NCBI GenBank assembly: GCA_910580005.1
Contig: CAJTXH010000082.1
Span: 1 to 13,286 of the forward strand
Direction of reading: 5' to 3'
Source of the DNA: an uncultured Lachnospiraceae bacterium
Lineage (GTDB): Bacteria > Bacillota > Clostridia > Lachnospirales > Lachnospiraceae
Length of the DNA stretch: 13,286 nt
Shown: positions 1-7,750 of the stretch, one piece after another
How the letters are laid out: each line of letters starts with the position of its first letter
Numbering within the stretch: position 1 is the stretch's first letter
Made by a program: the position numbers and the translations under genes
The notes under the pieces: model-generated
What the model saw: the letters and a program-made list of their open reading frames with translations, nothing else
Databases searched by the model: none
What the model was told of the DNA's origin: nothing

Positions 1-71
1 ACATTTGCCGGATTAAACATAAACAGGCAAATACAAATAATAATTGCGATTGAAATATTTTGTTTTCTCAT
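1..71 (-). CDS. Partial gene: N-terminus of a secreted or membrane protein
   Basis: Only the first 23 codons lie in the window; the gene continues beyond the left edge. The reverse strand starts ATG (69-71) and reads MRKQNISIAIIICICLFMFN then PAN. This is a short basic N-terminus followed by a strongly hydrophobic run, which is the shape of a signal peptide or signal anchor. No cleavage site can be judged because the sequence stops. An AAGGAGAG ribosome binding site (79-86) sits 7 nt upstream of the ATG, so the start is well supported. The product cannot be identified from this fragment. Confidence 0.7.
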   Translation of the reverse strand, partial: MRKQNISIAIIICICLFMFNPAN

Positions 72-361
72 ATCTTTTCTCTCCTTATCATTTTTTTAGA
101 TACATACAGATATTGTCCGTACACTTTTATCTATATAGTTAATGAGTTACTGTATATTCAAGGTCTCCAACAATAAAAAACTAAGAACTCCAGCTATTTT
201 AAATACACTGTAACCGTCTTTGACCCTGTATATTTAAAGTACAATAAAGCTATTGCTATACGACACATTTGCAAACATCTTATCAATATATCTTGCAAGT
301 CAAATTTTTATACTGCTCCATCTGTAAATTAATTTCCTAAGAAAAACTTGCAATTACTATT
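72..361 (-). other. Long leader / intergenic region upstream of the partial gene
   Basis: If transcription starts at the promoter at 368-396, the partial gene has a leader of about 290 nt. I found no riboswitch class that I recognise in it. It contains a possible 12-codon upstream ORF (reverse strand, MEQYKNLTCKIY then stop, roughly 285-323). It also contains a second weaker promoter-like pair close to the gene: ATTCAA at 156-161 (reverse TTGAAT) and TATATA at 132-137, with an 18-bp spacer. If that second promoter is used, the leader is only about 55 nt. Confidence 0.35.
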
Positions 362-367
362 AAAGAT

Positions 368-396
368 ATAATATACCTATATGCTTAAAAAGTCAA
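368..396 (-). promoter_or_regulatory. Sigma-A-type promoter for the partial left-edge gene
   Basis: On the reverse strand TTGACT (391-396) is followed by a 17-bp spacer and TATTAT (368-373), close to the vegetative consensus TTGACA-17-TATAAT. It points toward the partial gene at 1-71, with no other gene between. Confidence 0.6.
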
Positions 397-466
397 CACT
401 GTTTTTATAATATATACAGCTTTGAAAGGTAAATTTTATTATAGCCTGCCAGTACACGGAAACAAA

Positions 467-499
467 AAAACCATTAAGGAATTTAATCCCTAATGGTTT
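467..499 (-). terminator. Rho-independent terminator of htpG
   Basis: AAACCATTA-A-GGA (468-480) pairs with TCC-C-TAATGGTTT (487-499), giving 12 pairs with one internal mismatch and a 6-nt loop. In the leftward direction the stem is followed by a run of seven T. It lies about 10 nt after the htpG stop codon. Confidence 0.85.
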
Positions 500-508
500 C
501 TATAAAGT

Positions 509-2602
509 TTATTCTGCAAGCAGCATCATTATTTCATTGCTTCTTGCAATAAACTCTGTCATTTCTGCTGCTTTAAGCGGCTTATTAGCAATTATTGCAA
601 GGTCATAAAGCTGTTTACAGAACATGTCTGTATGTTCCCCTTCTTTATTTTCAAGTATATACTGTACAAGTTTATTAGAAGAGTTAAGCACAAGTGTTTC
701 ACCACCGCCAAACATGTCTGAGTCCATTCCTGCGCCGCCTGCACTGTACATTTTCATCATATCCTGCATACGCCTTGTTTCTTCAGGAAGTGTAACCATT
801 GATGAAATATTCTCATTCTTAAGTTTTTCAACTTTTACTTGCAGATTTTCCTTGCCAAGTGCCTTTTTAAATATTTCACTTAATATTTCTGTCTGTGCCT
901 TTAATGTTTCCTCATCTGCTTCTTCTGTCATAGTTTCATTAAGCCCTGCGTCAATACGCTGGAATTTAACTTTTAAATCACCCTGTTCTAATTGCGAGAT
1001 AAAAGGCTGGTCTATAGGATGGCTTAAAATTACAGCATTTAACTCCTGTTCCTTAAACATATTGACATACTGGCTCTGTTGCTGCATGTCTGTAACATAG
1101 TAAACTGTTGCTGGTTCTTCTTCTTTATCTTCCTGCTCTTCGGTGTCAGCAGCATCTGCACTTTCTACGCTTTCTTCCACTACCACTTCTTCTGCACCAT
1201 CTTCTGGAGAATCTGTGCCCTTTGCAGCATCAACATATTCAGGCAGTGTAATATACTTGTCATTTAAATCTTTAAATATTATAAAATCTGACATCTTTTC
1301 ACGGAATTTATCATCTTTAAGACATCCATATTTAATAAATGGGCTGATATCTTCCCAGTATTTCTCATAATTTTCCCTGTCAACCTTATACATGCCAGAG
1401 AGCTTGTCAGCAACTTTCTTTGTAATATAATCAGAGATTTTCCTTACAAAACCATCATTCTGCAAAGCACTTCTTGATACATTCAAAGGAAGGTCAGGGC
1501 AGTCAATTACACCTTTAAGCAGCATAAGGAACTCTGGTATTACTTCTTTAATATTATCAGCAATAAATACCTGGTTGTTATAAAGCTTAATTACACCATC
1601 AAGATTATCATACTCCGTATTTACTTTTGGGAAATACAATATTCCCTTTAAGTTAAATGGATAATCCATATTTAAGTGAATCCAGAATAATGGTTCTTTA
1701 TAATCATTAAATACTGTCCTGTAAAACTCCTTGTATTCTTCATCAGTACAGTCATTAGGATGTTTCATCCAGAGAGGCGTTGTTGTACTAAGTGAAACAG
1801 GACGCTTGTTAATCTTTGCTTTTTCCTTGCGTGGTGAAACCTCAACAACTTCTTTTTCACCATTTTCATTTTCACGCTCTTCTGTCTTAGCTTCTTCAAT
1901 TATAGTTTCAACTAATACATCATCTTCCCTTAAATCTTCTTTATCTATTGTTTCATATTCCTGTTCTGCATTTGCTTTTGAAAGGAATATTTCAACAGGC
2001 ATAAATGAACAGTATTTGGAAAGCACTTCCCTTACCCTGTATTCATTAGCAAACTCCAGGCTGTCTTCAGAAAGATAGAGCGTAATTGTTGTACCAACGG
2101 TTTCTTTATCACCATCTGACATTTCAAAATCAATTCCGCCTTCTGACTCCCAATGTACAGGTTCCGCGCCTTCCTTCCATGACAATGTGTCAATAGATAC
2201 ACTGTCAGCTACCATAAATGCAGAATAAAAACCAAGCCCGAAATGGCCTATTATCTGCTCTTCATTAGTTTTATCCTTATATTTCTCAAGGAAATCTGTA
2301 GCCCCTGAAAATGCTACCTGGTTAATATATTCATCAACTTCATCAGCAGTCATTCCAAGGCCTGTATCAGTAAATGAAATAGTTTTGCCTTCTGTATCAA
2401 CAACAACCTGTATCTCTGCCTTAAAATCATCAGGAAGTGTATATTCACCCATTATATCAAGTTTCTTTAACTTAGTAATAGCATCACAGCCATTTGAAAT
2501 AAGTTCCCTTATAAAAATATCATGGTCTGAATAAAGCCACTTCTTAATAATCGGGAACATATTCTCTGATTCAATAGATAAGCTGCCTTTTTTATTCTGC
2601 AT
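509..2602 (-). CDS. htpG: Molecular chaperone HtpG (bacterial Hsp90)
   Basis: ATP-dependent cytoplasmic Hsp90 chaperone that remodels client proteins, usually with DnaK. The GHKL ATPase domain shows the catalytic Glu33 and Asn37 in RELISNGCDA, Asp79 in DTGLGM, and the lid motif GHFGLGFYSAF. The middle domain has the catalytic Arg377 in LNVSRSALQND, followed by the C-terminal dimerisation domain. At 697 residues it is longer than the roughly 620-630 of E. coli and Bacillus HtpG. The excess is two highly charged insertions, near residues 209-268 and an acidic run at 461-497. I chose the ATG at 2602 because AGGAG (2611-2615) lies 8 nt upstream; an in-frame ATG at 2608 would leave almost no spacing. 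The gene is monocistronic, with its own terminator and a CIRCE operator upstream, implying HrcA control. Confidence 0.97.
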   Translation of the reverse strand: MQNKKGSLSIESENMFPIIKKWLYSDHDIFIRELISNGCDAITKLKKLDIMGEYTLPDDFKAEIQVVVDTEGKTISFTDTGLGMTADEVDEYINQVAFSGATDFLEKYKDKTNEEQIIGHFGLGFYSAFMVADSVSIDTLSWKEGAEPVHWESEGGIDFEMSDGDKETVGTTITLYLSEDSLEFANEYRVREVLSKYCSFMPVEIFLSKANAEQEYETIDKEDLREDDVLVETIIEEAKTEERENENGEKEVVEVSPRKEKAKINKRPVSLSTTTPLWMKHPNDCTDEEYKEFYRTVFNDYKEPLFWIHLNMDYPFNLKGILYFPKVNTEYDNLDGVIKLYNNQVFIADNIKEVIPEFLMLLKGVIDCPDLPLNVSRSALQNDGFVRKISDYITKKVADKLSGMYKVDRENYEKYWEDISPFIKYGCLKDDKFREKMSDFIIFKDLNDKYITLPEYVDAAKGTDSPEDGAEEVVVEESVESADAADTEEQEDKEEEPATVYYVTDMQQQSQYVNMFKEQELNAVILSHPIDQPFISQLEQGDLKVKFQRIDAGLNETMTEEADEETLKAQTEILSEIFKKALGKENLQVKVEKLKNENISSMVTLPEETRRMQDMMKMYSAGGAGMDSDMFGGGETLVLNSSNKLVQYILENKEGEHTDMFCKQLYDLAIIANKPLKAAEMTEFIARSNEIMMLLAE

Positions 2603-2610
2603 ATTCATCT

Positions 2611-2615
2611 CTCCT
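2611..2615 (-). promoter_or_regulatory. Ribosome binding site deciding the htpG start
   Basis: AGGAG on the reverse strand lies 8 nt before the ATG at 2602 but only 2 nt before the alternative ATG at 2608, which favours the 697-residue form over the 699-residue form. Confidence 0.7.
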
Positions 2616-2697
2616 ATTCTTTATTGTTCCAACCCATCTGTTCCGTTCCTATTATTAGCAACCAGACACAAAGACTGCTAACAAACTTACAAAAGGT

Positions 2698-2726
2698 ATA
2701 ATAATACGGTTGTTAAAAAAAGTCAA
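2698..2726 (-). promoter_or_regulatory. Promoter of htpG (downstream of CIRCE)
   Basis: Reverse strand TTGACT (2721-2726), a 17-bp spacer, and TATTAT (2698-2703). The predicted transcript starts near 2690 with a leader of about 90 nt. The CIRCE palindrome lies just upstream of this -35 element. A second -10-like TATAAT (reverse of 2761-2766) touches the other side of CIRCE but has no good -35. Confidence 0.7.
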
Positions 2727-2732
2727 GAGTTT

Positions 2733-2761
2733 TTTAGCACTCTTTTTAAAAGAGTGCTAAA
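2733..2761. promoter_or_regulatory. CIRCE element (HrcA operator)
   Basis: TTAGCACTC (2734-2742), 9 bp, GAGTGCTAA (2752-2760) is an exact match to the CIRCE consensus bound by the heat-shock repressor HrcA. The symmetry extends further: 14-bp perfect arms (2733-2746 and 2748-2761) around one central T. It sits between htpG and the kinase gene and most plausibly controls htpG. Confidence 0.95.
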
Positions 2762-2886
2762 TTATATAAAATATTTTCCTAAAATGCTCTAAAACTTTGT
2801 TTTTATACTAATCTCCATGCCGTGGCCCCACACGTTACAAATAGGAATGAAAAATGCTGTTCTTGCAATTCTGGTATTAATAAATT

Positions 2887-5601
2887 TCAACTATTTATAA
2901 CTTTTGCACATACTTTCCATGTACTGATGATTTCCTCACACTGTTCTGTATCAATATCTTCTACTGCATTTTTAAGTTTCTCAAAATATTCTTTATCTTC
3001 CTTACTGTATGAGTATTTTTCCATATCACAGATAACTTCTTCCATATCATCTGTATCAAGGTTATCAAGCGCAGTTTCCATTCTTGCAAAAAATTCTTTA
3101 AGCTTTTTTATATCCACCTGCCTGCCGCCTTGTTCTGTATTTTTCTTTGTAAAATATGGTTTTAGTATATCTTTATACTTTATATATCTTTCAAGCATTA
3201 CAGGTGTGGTTTTATGTATTAATGCTGCATCCTCCCTGTTGCCTGCTTCTTCCATCTGCTCTGCCTCTTCTGCCAGCACATTTGCACCAACCTGCCTTGA
3301 AGCACTCTTTAAGCCATGCACCTCTACAGTATAATTTTTCCATTGCTCATTCTGTTCATACTCTTTGATTAAAGCATATTTCTTTTCAATTACCCTGTAG
3401 TACTCTTTTAAAACAGACCAGAAAAGCTCTTCCCTCCCAAGAAGTTTCATTGCAGACTGCACATCAAGCCCGGTTATCTGGATGGTTGCATCATTCTTTC
3501 CGTCAGACTGGATGTTATTGCTTTTCTCTTTTTTCTCCCTTATGATTTTTTCTTTAGGAAGCCACTTTTTTAATTTTGAAATAATTATCCTTAATTCAAT
3601 AGGCTTTGTCACAAAATCGTCCATGCCTTCACTAATAAATAATTCCCTTGTGCCATCAACTGCATTGGCTGTAAGCGCTATAATAGGGACTTGCCCGTTT
3701 TCACCCAGCATACGGCGTATAACCCTTGTAGTTTCCACTCCGTCCATTTCTGGCATCATATGGTCCATAAAAATAATATCATACTTTTTATTTGTTATCT
3801 TATTAACAGCCTCTTTACCACTAAGTGCTGTTTCAATCTTCATATCCAGAGGGTTTAAAAGCCCTTGTACAACTGTAAGGTTTACAGAATTATCATCTAC
3901 TACCAGAACTTCTGCCTCAGGTGCAGTAAAATCAAAATCATCCGCTTCTATCTGTGAAAAACCTGAATATACATCATCACCATGGAAAATGCCTGCCATG
4001 CTTAAAGTATAAAGCGGCTTTTTTATTACACGTACATTCGGAATATTATATGAACGTGTGGAACGGAAATTTATAAGCACAACACCTGTTATATCTGGAT
4101 GTTTTTTTAGAAAATCCTGCACATTATCTGTAAATAACGGCTGTTCCACAAACAAGTATGAAATATCTTCTTTCTCCAGCTTATCCAGTTCTTCTTCAGA
4201 TTCAAGGCTATAATACGAAGCGCCAAACCTTAGAAGGTCCTTTTCCATCTCCTTTTCAAGATAATCATTTATAACCAGCCCTGCTGCCATTGTCCTTTCC
4301 TGTATCCTGTCAATTGATGGATGGACATTTGTAATTTTCTGTGGGATTTTAAATGTAAACTTGCTTCCTTTGCCATATACACTTTCTGCCTGTATTTCAC
4401 CGCCCATAAGTGAAATAAGCTGTTTACATATTGCAAGCCCCAGCCCAGTGCCTTCAATATTGCGGTTGCGTTTGCTGTCTACCTGCTGGAAAGATTTAAA
4501 CAGCTTTTTCATATCTTCTTTTTTAATTCCGCTTCCAGTATCAGAAATGCTTACATACAACATTATTTCATTTTCTTTAATATACTTGAAATCCATTTCA
4601 AGATGGACATTCCCCTTACTTGTAAATTTTACTGCATTATTGGCAAGATTTACTAAAATCTGCTTAATGCGTATATTGTCACCATGTATTTCGTGTGGCA
4701 GGTCAGGGTTTATATCAAGTGTAAACTCCACTTTCTTATTGCCTATACGTGTCATAATGATATTAACAACATCATTGATAACAGACATTGGCTCATAATC
4801 CACCTCATTAATATCCATTTTGCCAGACTCAATTTTAGAAAAATCCAGTATATCATTAATAATAGTAAGAAGTGACTGGCCAGAAGATTTAATCTGGCTT
4901 ATATAGCTTCTTGCTGCTGGGGAAATATCCTCACGCAATGCCATTTCCGCCATTCCGATTACAGCATTCATAGGGGTACGTATCTCATGGCTCATATTGG
5001 CAAGAAAATCAGATTTCATATGTGAAGCCTTTTCAAGCTGTAAATTATTAAGGTAAATCTGGTTTTTATTGCTTGCAACTTCAGAAAGCACACCAGCAAT
5101 ATTATAAAGTGCAATTGATGCCTTGTCAATTTCTGCCTGTCCCATAATCTTTATATTGCCAGCTGCATCTATAAGCTCTTTTTCATCCGCACAAGCCTGC
5201 CTTGCAGTTTCTAGTATCCTTTCCCTGTCCAGTGGCTCTGTAAGCACCTGTCCGCCAATAAGGCATCCTGCCATTCTTTTACCTGCCATTATTGGTGCAG
5301 AGAACGCCATAAGCCCTGCATGGCAGAAATACCTGCATGGGCTTTTTGCATCTTTAACCATACGTGCCTTCTCTGTCTCATCCCTGTAACACTGTTCACA
5401 CATCCTTTTCCCATTCTCCGTTCCCTGTATATTTTTAGTACAGAAATCATGGAAACCAGATGGCTCTGTCACAGCATTACCATTTGCATCTGTAACAATT
5501 GCTGCAATTCCTGTCATCATAGAGAAAGCATCCTGCATTTTCTGCAATGTACTGGCACTTATTAAATCTATTAAAGAAAGTTCCTCATCAATTATTTCCA
5601 T
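2887..5601 (-). CDS. Hybrid sensor histidine kinase with PocR-like sensor, receiver and Hpt domains
   Basis: A 904-residue phosphorelay kinase with no membrane segment visible, so probably cytosolic. Order: PocR-like ligand-binding domain (about 10-175, with CHAGL and GGQVLTEP motifs and five Cys at 54, 68, 71, 89 and 93); coiled linker; HisKA with phospho-acceptor His205 (SHEIRTPMN); HATPase_c with N-box NNAVKF, DTGSGI and GTGLGL; a degenerate receiver-like stretch (about 440-540) without the phospho-Asp; a true receiver with Asp569/570, phospho-Asp613 (FMDHMMPEMDG), Thr644 and Lys666; Hpt with His762 (HGLKS); and a helical tail. The ATG at 5601 is preferred to the in-frame GTG at 5607 because GAGGGGG lies 8 nt upstream. 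It begins 16 nt after the receiver gene, so the two are probably co-transcribed and signal together. The ligand is unknown. No clear terminator follows the gene. Confidence 0.93.
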   Translation of the reverse strand: MEIIDEELSLIDLISASTLQKMQDAFSMMTGIAAIVTDANGNAVTEPSGFHDFCTKNIQGTENGKRMCEQCYRDETEKARMVKDAKSPCRYFCHAGLMAFSAPIMAGKRMAGCLIGGQVLTEPLDRERILETARQACADEKELIDAAGNIKIMGQAEIDKASIALYNIAGVLSEVASNKNQIYLNNLQLEKASHMKSDFLANMSHEIRTPMNAVIGMAEMALREDISPAARSYISQIKSSGQSLLTIINDILDFSKIESGKMDINEVDYEPMSVINDVVNIIMTRIGNKKVEFTLDINPDLPHEIHGDNIRIKQILVNLANNAVKFTSKGNVHLEMDFKYIKENEIMLYVSISDTGSGIKKEDMKKLFKSFQQVDSKRNRNIEGTGLGLAICKQLISLMGGEIQAESVYGKGSKFTFKIPQKITNVHPSIDRIQERTMAAGLVINDYLEKEMEKDLLRFGASYYSLESEEELDKLEKEDISYLFVEQPLFTDNVQDFLKKHPDITGVVLINFRSTRSYNIPNVRVIKKPLYTLSMAGIFHGDDVYSGFSQIEADDFDFTAPEAEVLVVDDNSVNLTVVQGLLNPLDMKIETALSGKEAVNKITNKKYDIIFMDHMMPEMDGVETTRVIRRMLGENGQVPIIALTANAVDGTRELFISEGMDDFVTKPIELRIIISKLKKWLPKEKIIREKKEKSNNIQSDGKNDATIQITGLDVQSAMKLLGREELFWSVLKEYYRVIEKKYALIKEYEQNEQWKNYTVEVHGLKSASRQVGANVLAEEAEQMEEAGNREDAALIHKTTPVMLERYIKYKDILKPYFTKKNTEQGGRQVDIKKLKEFFARMETALDNLDTDDMEEVICDMEKYSYSKEDKEYFEKLKNAVEDIDTEQCEEIISTWKVCAKVINS

Positions 5602-5609
5602 AAGCACGT

Positions 5610-5616
5610 CCCCCTC
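5610..5616 (-). promoter_or_regulatory. Ribosome binding site deciding the hybrid kinase start
   Basis: GAGGGGG on the reverse strand is 8 nt before ATG 5601 and only 2 nt before the alternative GTG at 5607. Confidence 0.65.
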
Positions 5617-5617
5617 T

Positions 5618-6469
5618 TTATCTTAAAACGTTTTTAATTGTTGAAGAAAGTTTCATCATATCAATAGGTTTTAAAAGATATCCCTGTGGTTTCATAGCAA
5701 GTACATCCTGGATTTTCTCCTTGTCAGTAACACCTGTGAGAAATACAACTGGCAAATCCTTTGTCCTGGCATCTGCACGTATCCTGCTTAAAACTTCAGG
5801 TCCTTTCTCCCCCGGCATCTCATAATCTAAAAGTATAAGGTCTGTCTTTTTAGTTTCTAAAAACTTTAGTGCTACTTTGCCGCTCTTGGCTACTGCCACA
5901 TCATAATTTCCTGATAAATAACTTTTAATAAGCTTTAATACACTGCTGTCATCATCTACTACAAGAATATGTTTCCTCCTGTTCTCCTCTGCACCTTCAA
6001 GACTTGATATTATTTTCTCTGCTTCTTTCACTGCATCCGAAGCATCCGCTACTATCTGAGCTGCCATATCCGCCGTTTCTTTCCTGGTTCCAAGCCTTCT
6101 GCTGTCCTCAAGTGCCCTGGTAATTTTTTCTTCAATAATGCGGTATATTAGTGCTTTATCAATTATATTTACCCTTACACTTGTAATAGTTTTTTCAAAT
6201 TGTGAACATTCCCTGGCATCACCTATAACAAAAACGGGGATTTTCTTCCTTTTCAGTTCATTCATAACACCTGCCAGTTTCTTTATTGCATCAAAATTTT
6301 CGCCATTAAGGCAGAGTACAAATGCATCTGGCTGTACATATTTAATATGGTTCATAATATCCCCAAAGCGGTCTGAACTGCTTATGCATTCAAGCCTCTG
6401 CCCCATATTATCAAAAAACTGGTTAATAAGGTTCTTATTATTTCCTAAAATCAATATTTTGTATTTCAT
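5618..6469 (-). CDS. Two-domain response regulator without output domain
   Basis: A 283-residue protein. Residues about 4-118 look like a degenerate receiver or Rossmann-like fold (YKILILG, FVLCLNG, VFVIGDA) lacking the acidic pocket. A helical linker (about 125-160) follows. Residues about 167-283 form a complete receiver: Asp172-174 (HILVVDDD), phospho-acceptor Asp215 (LLDYEMPGEKG), Thr245 (FLTG) and Lys267 (LLKP). There is no DNA-binding, GGDEF or other effector domain, so it may act by protein contact or as a phosphate shuttle or sink. Placed 16 nt upstream of the hybrid kinase whose Hpt could phosphorylate it (inference). The ATG at 6469 is chosen over GTG 6475 because the AGGG site would have no spacing to the GTG. 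Confidence 0.85.
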   Translation of the reverse strand: MKYKILILGNNKNLINQFFDNMGQRLECISSSDRFGDIMNHIKYVQPDAFVLCLNGENFDAIKKLAGVMNELKRKKIPVFVIGDARECSQFEKTITSVRVNIIDKALIYRIIEEKITRALEDSRRLGTRKETADMAAQIVADASDAVKEAEKIISSLEGAEENRRKHILVVDDDSSVLKLIKSYLSGNYDVAVAKSGKVALKFLETKKTDLILLDYEMPGEKGPEVLSRIRADARTKDLPVVFLTGVTDKEKIQDVLAMKPQGYLLKPIDMMKLSSTIKNVLR

Positions 6470-6478
6470 AAACACCCT

Positions 6479-6513
6479 GTTACTGGTTATAGTATTACAT
6501 ATTTTTCAGTAAC
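6479..6513. repeat. Inverted repeat upstream of the receiver gene
   Basis: GTTACTG (6479-6485) and CAGTAAC (6507-6513) are perfect 7-bp inverted copies separated by 21 bp, immediately upstream of the ribosome binding site of the two-receiver gene. It could be an operator or a weak mRNA hairpin. I see no clear promoter in this gap. Confidence 0.3.
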
Positions 6514-6600
6514 TTTTCCCTTTCTTATTTTCTAATATTTTCTGGATATATAATGCTGCAGCCTGTATTCCCCTTTTCTATTCAGTATAACATCCCATTT

Positions 6601-7668
6601 TTATGCATTTTTGATAATTTTTTCTTCCCACTGTTTATATTCTTCACTATCAAGTTCCCTTTCTACTACTACATAAGGTTCGAGGGCTTCATGTGGTACA
6701 GCAAGGAAATTTGCATCAAAACTCCTGGACGGGCCTTTGTCAAGAAGCACAATTACAGCGTATCCATCTATTACAGGTATGCAGTCTGGAGGCATCTCTC
6801 CCCATATAAGGTTCATTACTTCATCATTTCCACATACTGTATTTGGCATTACACTATAATTACATTCTGTAAAATGTGTAACATATGATTTGCCCCAGCA
6901 GTCATCTGGATAACTGCCATATGCAAGGTCTATAAGTGATTCATCTGCATTAAATGAAGACATACCGTATTTTTCACCAAAATTCCCTGCTATCTGCCCT
7001 TCTAAAAGGAAAATCAGGTGGAAACAGTTATTTATGTCATTTGCTTCTGCAAAAAACCCCTGCTTTCTGGCTGGATAAAGAACAAGCAGTTTTAAATCAT
7101 TGCAAGTCCTCTGCATACAGTCAACATAATATACTGATTTAAGATATGGGCTTTCTGGTGCTTCTTCTGCAAGATATGTTATCTCCTCCCCTATATCTTT
7201 ATCTGCAAGCATTTTTCTTAAACTTGTATCCCTTGATAAAAAAGCCATTGCAGTTACACAAAGAACATTAAAACCAAAATATGCCCTTGCCCAGTCCTTA
7301 TTTTTATTATATATTTCCTGGAAACCAGGCATTTCTTCATATTCATCCTCTGTTTCAATGCTCTTAAACATGTTATAAAGATTAGTACAGGCTTTTACAA
7401 ACAGTTCTATAACACCCTGCCCTGCTGATGTGTCTTCCTCCCTCTCACATACAAAACCTATAACATTAGACAAGATGCTTGCCTTATATAAATCCATTTT
7501 ATCCAGGTTATCTGACAGTTCCATTGTAAATTTTATTAAATCACCACTGTTAATTGACTTCCCTACAGCCTCCCCAAAAGCTGGAAAATCATGCAAAATC
7601 CTTTCATTGCCTAAATCCCCAAATTCAGTTTCTGTACATAAAAAATCCATAAGTTCCTTATTTTCCAT
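6601..7668 (-). CDS. Conserved-looking protein of unknown function (355 aa)
   Basis: I do not recognise this family. It is an acidic, soluble-looking protein with no signal peptide and no clear membrane helix. The N-terminal two thirds appear helical, and the C-terminal part (about 235-345) has alternating hydrophobic strands such as IPVIDGYAVIVLLDKG and EPYVVVEREL. The ATG at 7668 is supported by an AAAGGGGG site 5 nt upstream. It lies 131 bp before the receiver gene and 82 bp after the transporter-like gene, all leftward, with no obvious terminator between, so it may share a transcript with the phosphorelay genes. A role in that pathway is only a contextual guess. Confidence 0.75.
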   Translation of the reverse strand: MENKELMDFLCTETEFGDLGNERILHDFPAFGEAVGKSINSGDLIKFTMELSDNLDKMDLYKASILSNVIGFVCEREEDTSAGQGVIELFVKACTNLYNMFKSIETEDEYEEMPGFQEIYNKNKDWARAYFGFNVLCVTAMAFLSRDTSLRKMLADKDIGEEITYLAEEAPESPYLKSVYYVDCMQRTCNDLKLLVLYPARKQGFFAEANDINNCFHLIFLLEGQIAGNFGEKYGMSSFNADESLIDLAYGSYPDDCWGKSYVTHFTECNYSVMPNTVCGNDEVMNLIWGEMPPDCIPVIDGYAVIVLLDKGPSRSFDANFLAVPHEALEPYVVVERELDSEEYKQWEEKIIKNA

Positions 7669-7750
7669 AAAAACCCCCTTTTCTGCGCTGTTTTTGTGTA
7701 TAAAAATATTTGATTTATAATATTTAATTATTTAAATTAAATAACTTAAA

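Noticed and set aside
624..2078. Several rightward open frames inside htpG
   Set aside because: Ser/Cys/Phe-rich shadows of the htpG coding strand; no start signals, and the htpG frame is certain.
2822..5565. Rightward open frames inside the hybrid kinase
   Set aside because: Antisense shadows of a gene with multiple recognised catalytic motifs.
7712..7745. A/T-only palindromic stretch before the 355-residue gene as a terminator
   Set aside because: The self-complementarity is what pure A/T sequence gives by chance; no G-C pairs and no T tail.
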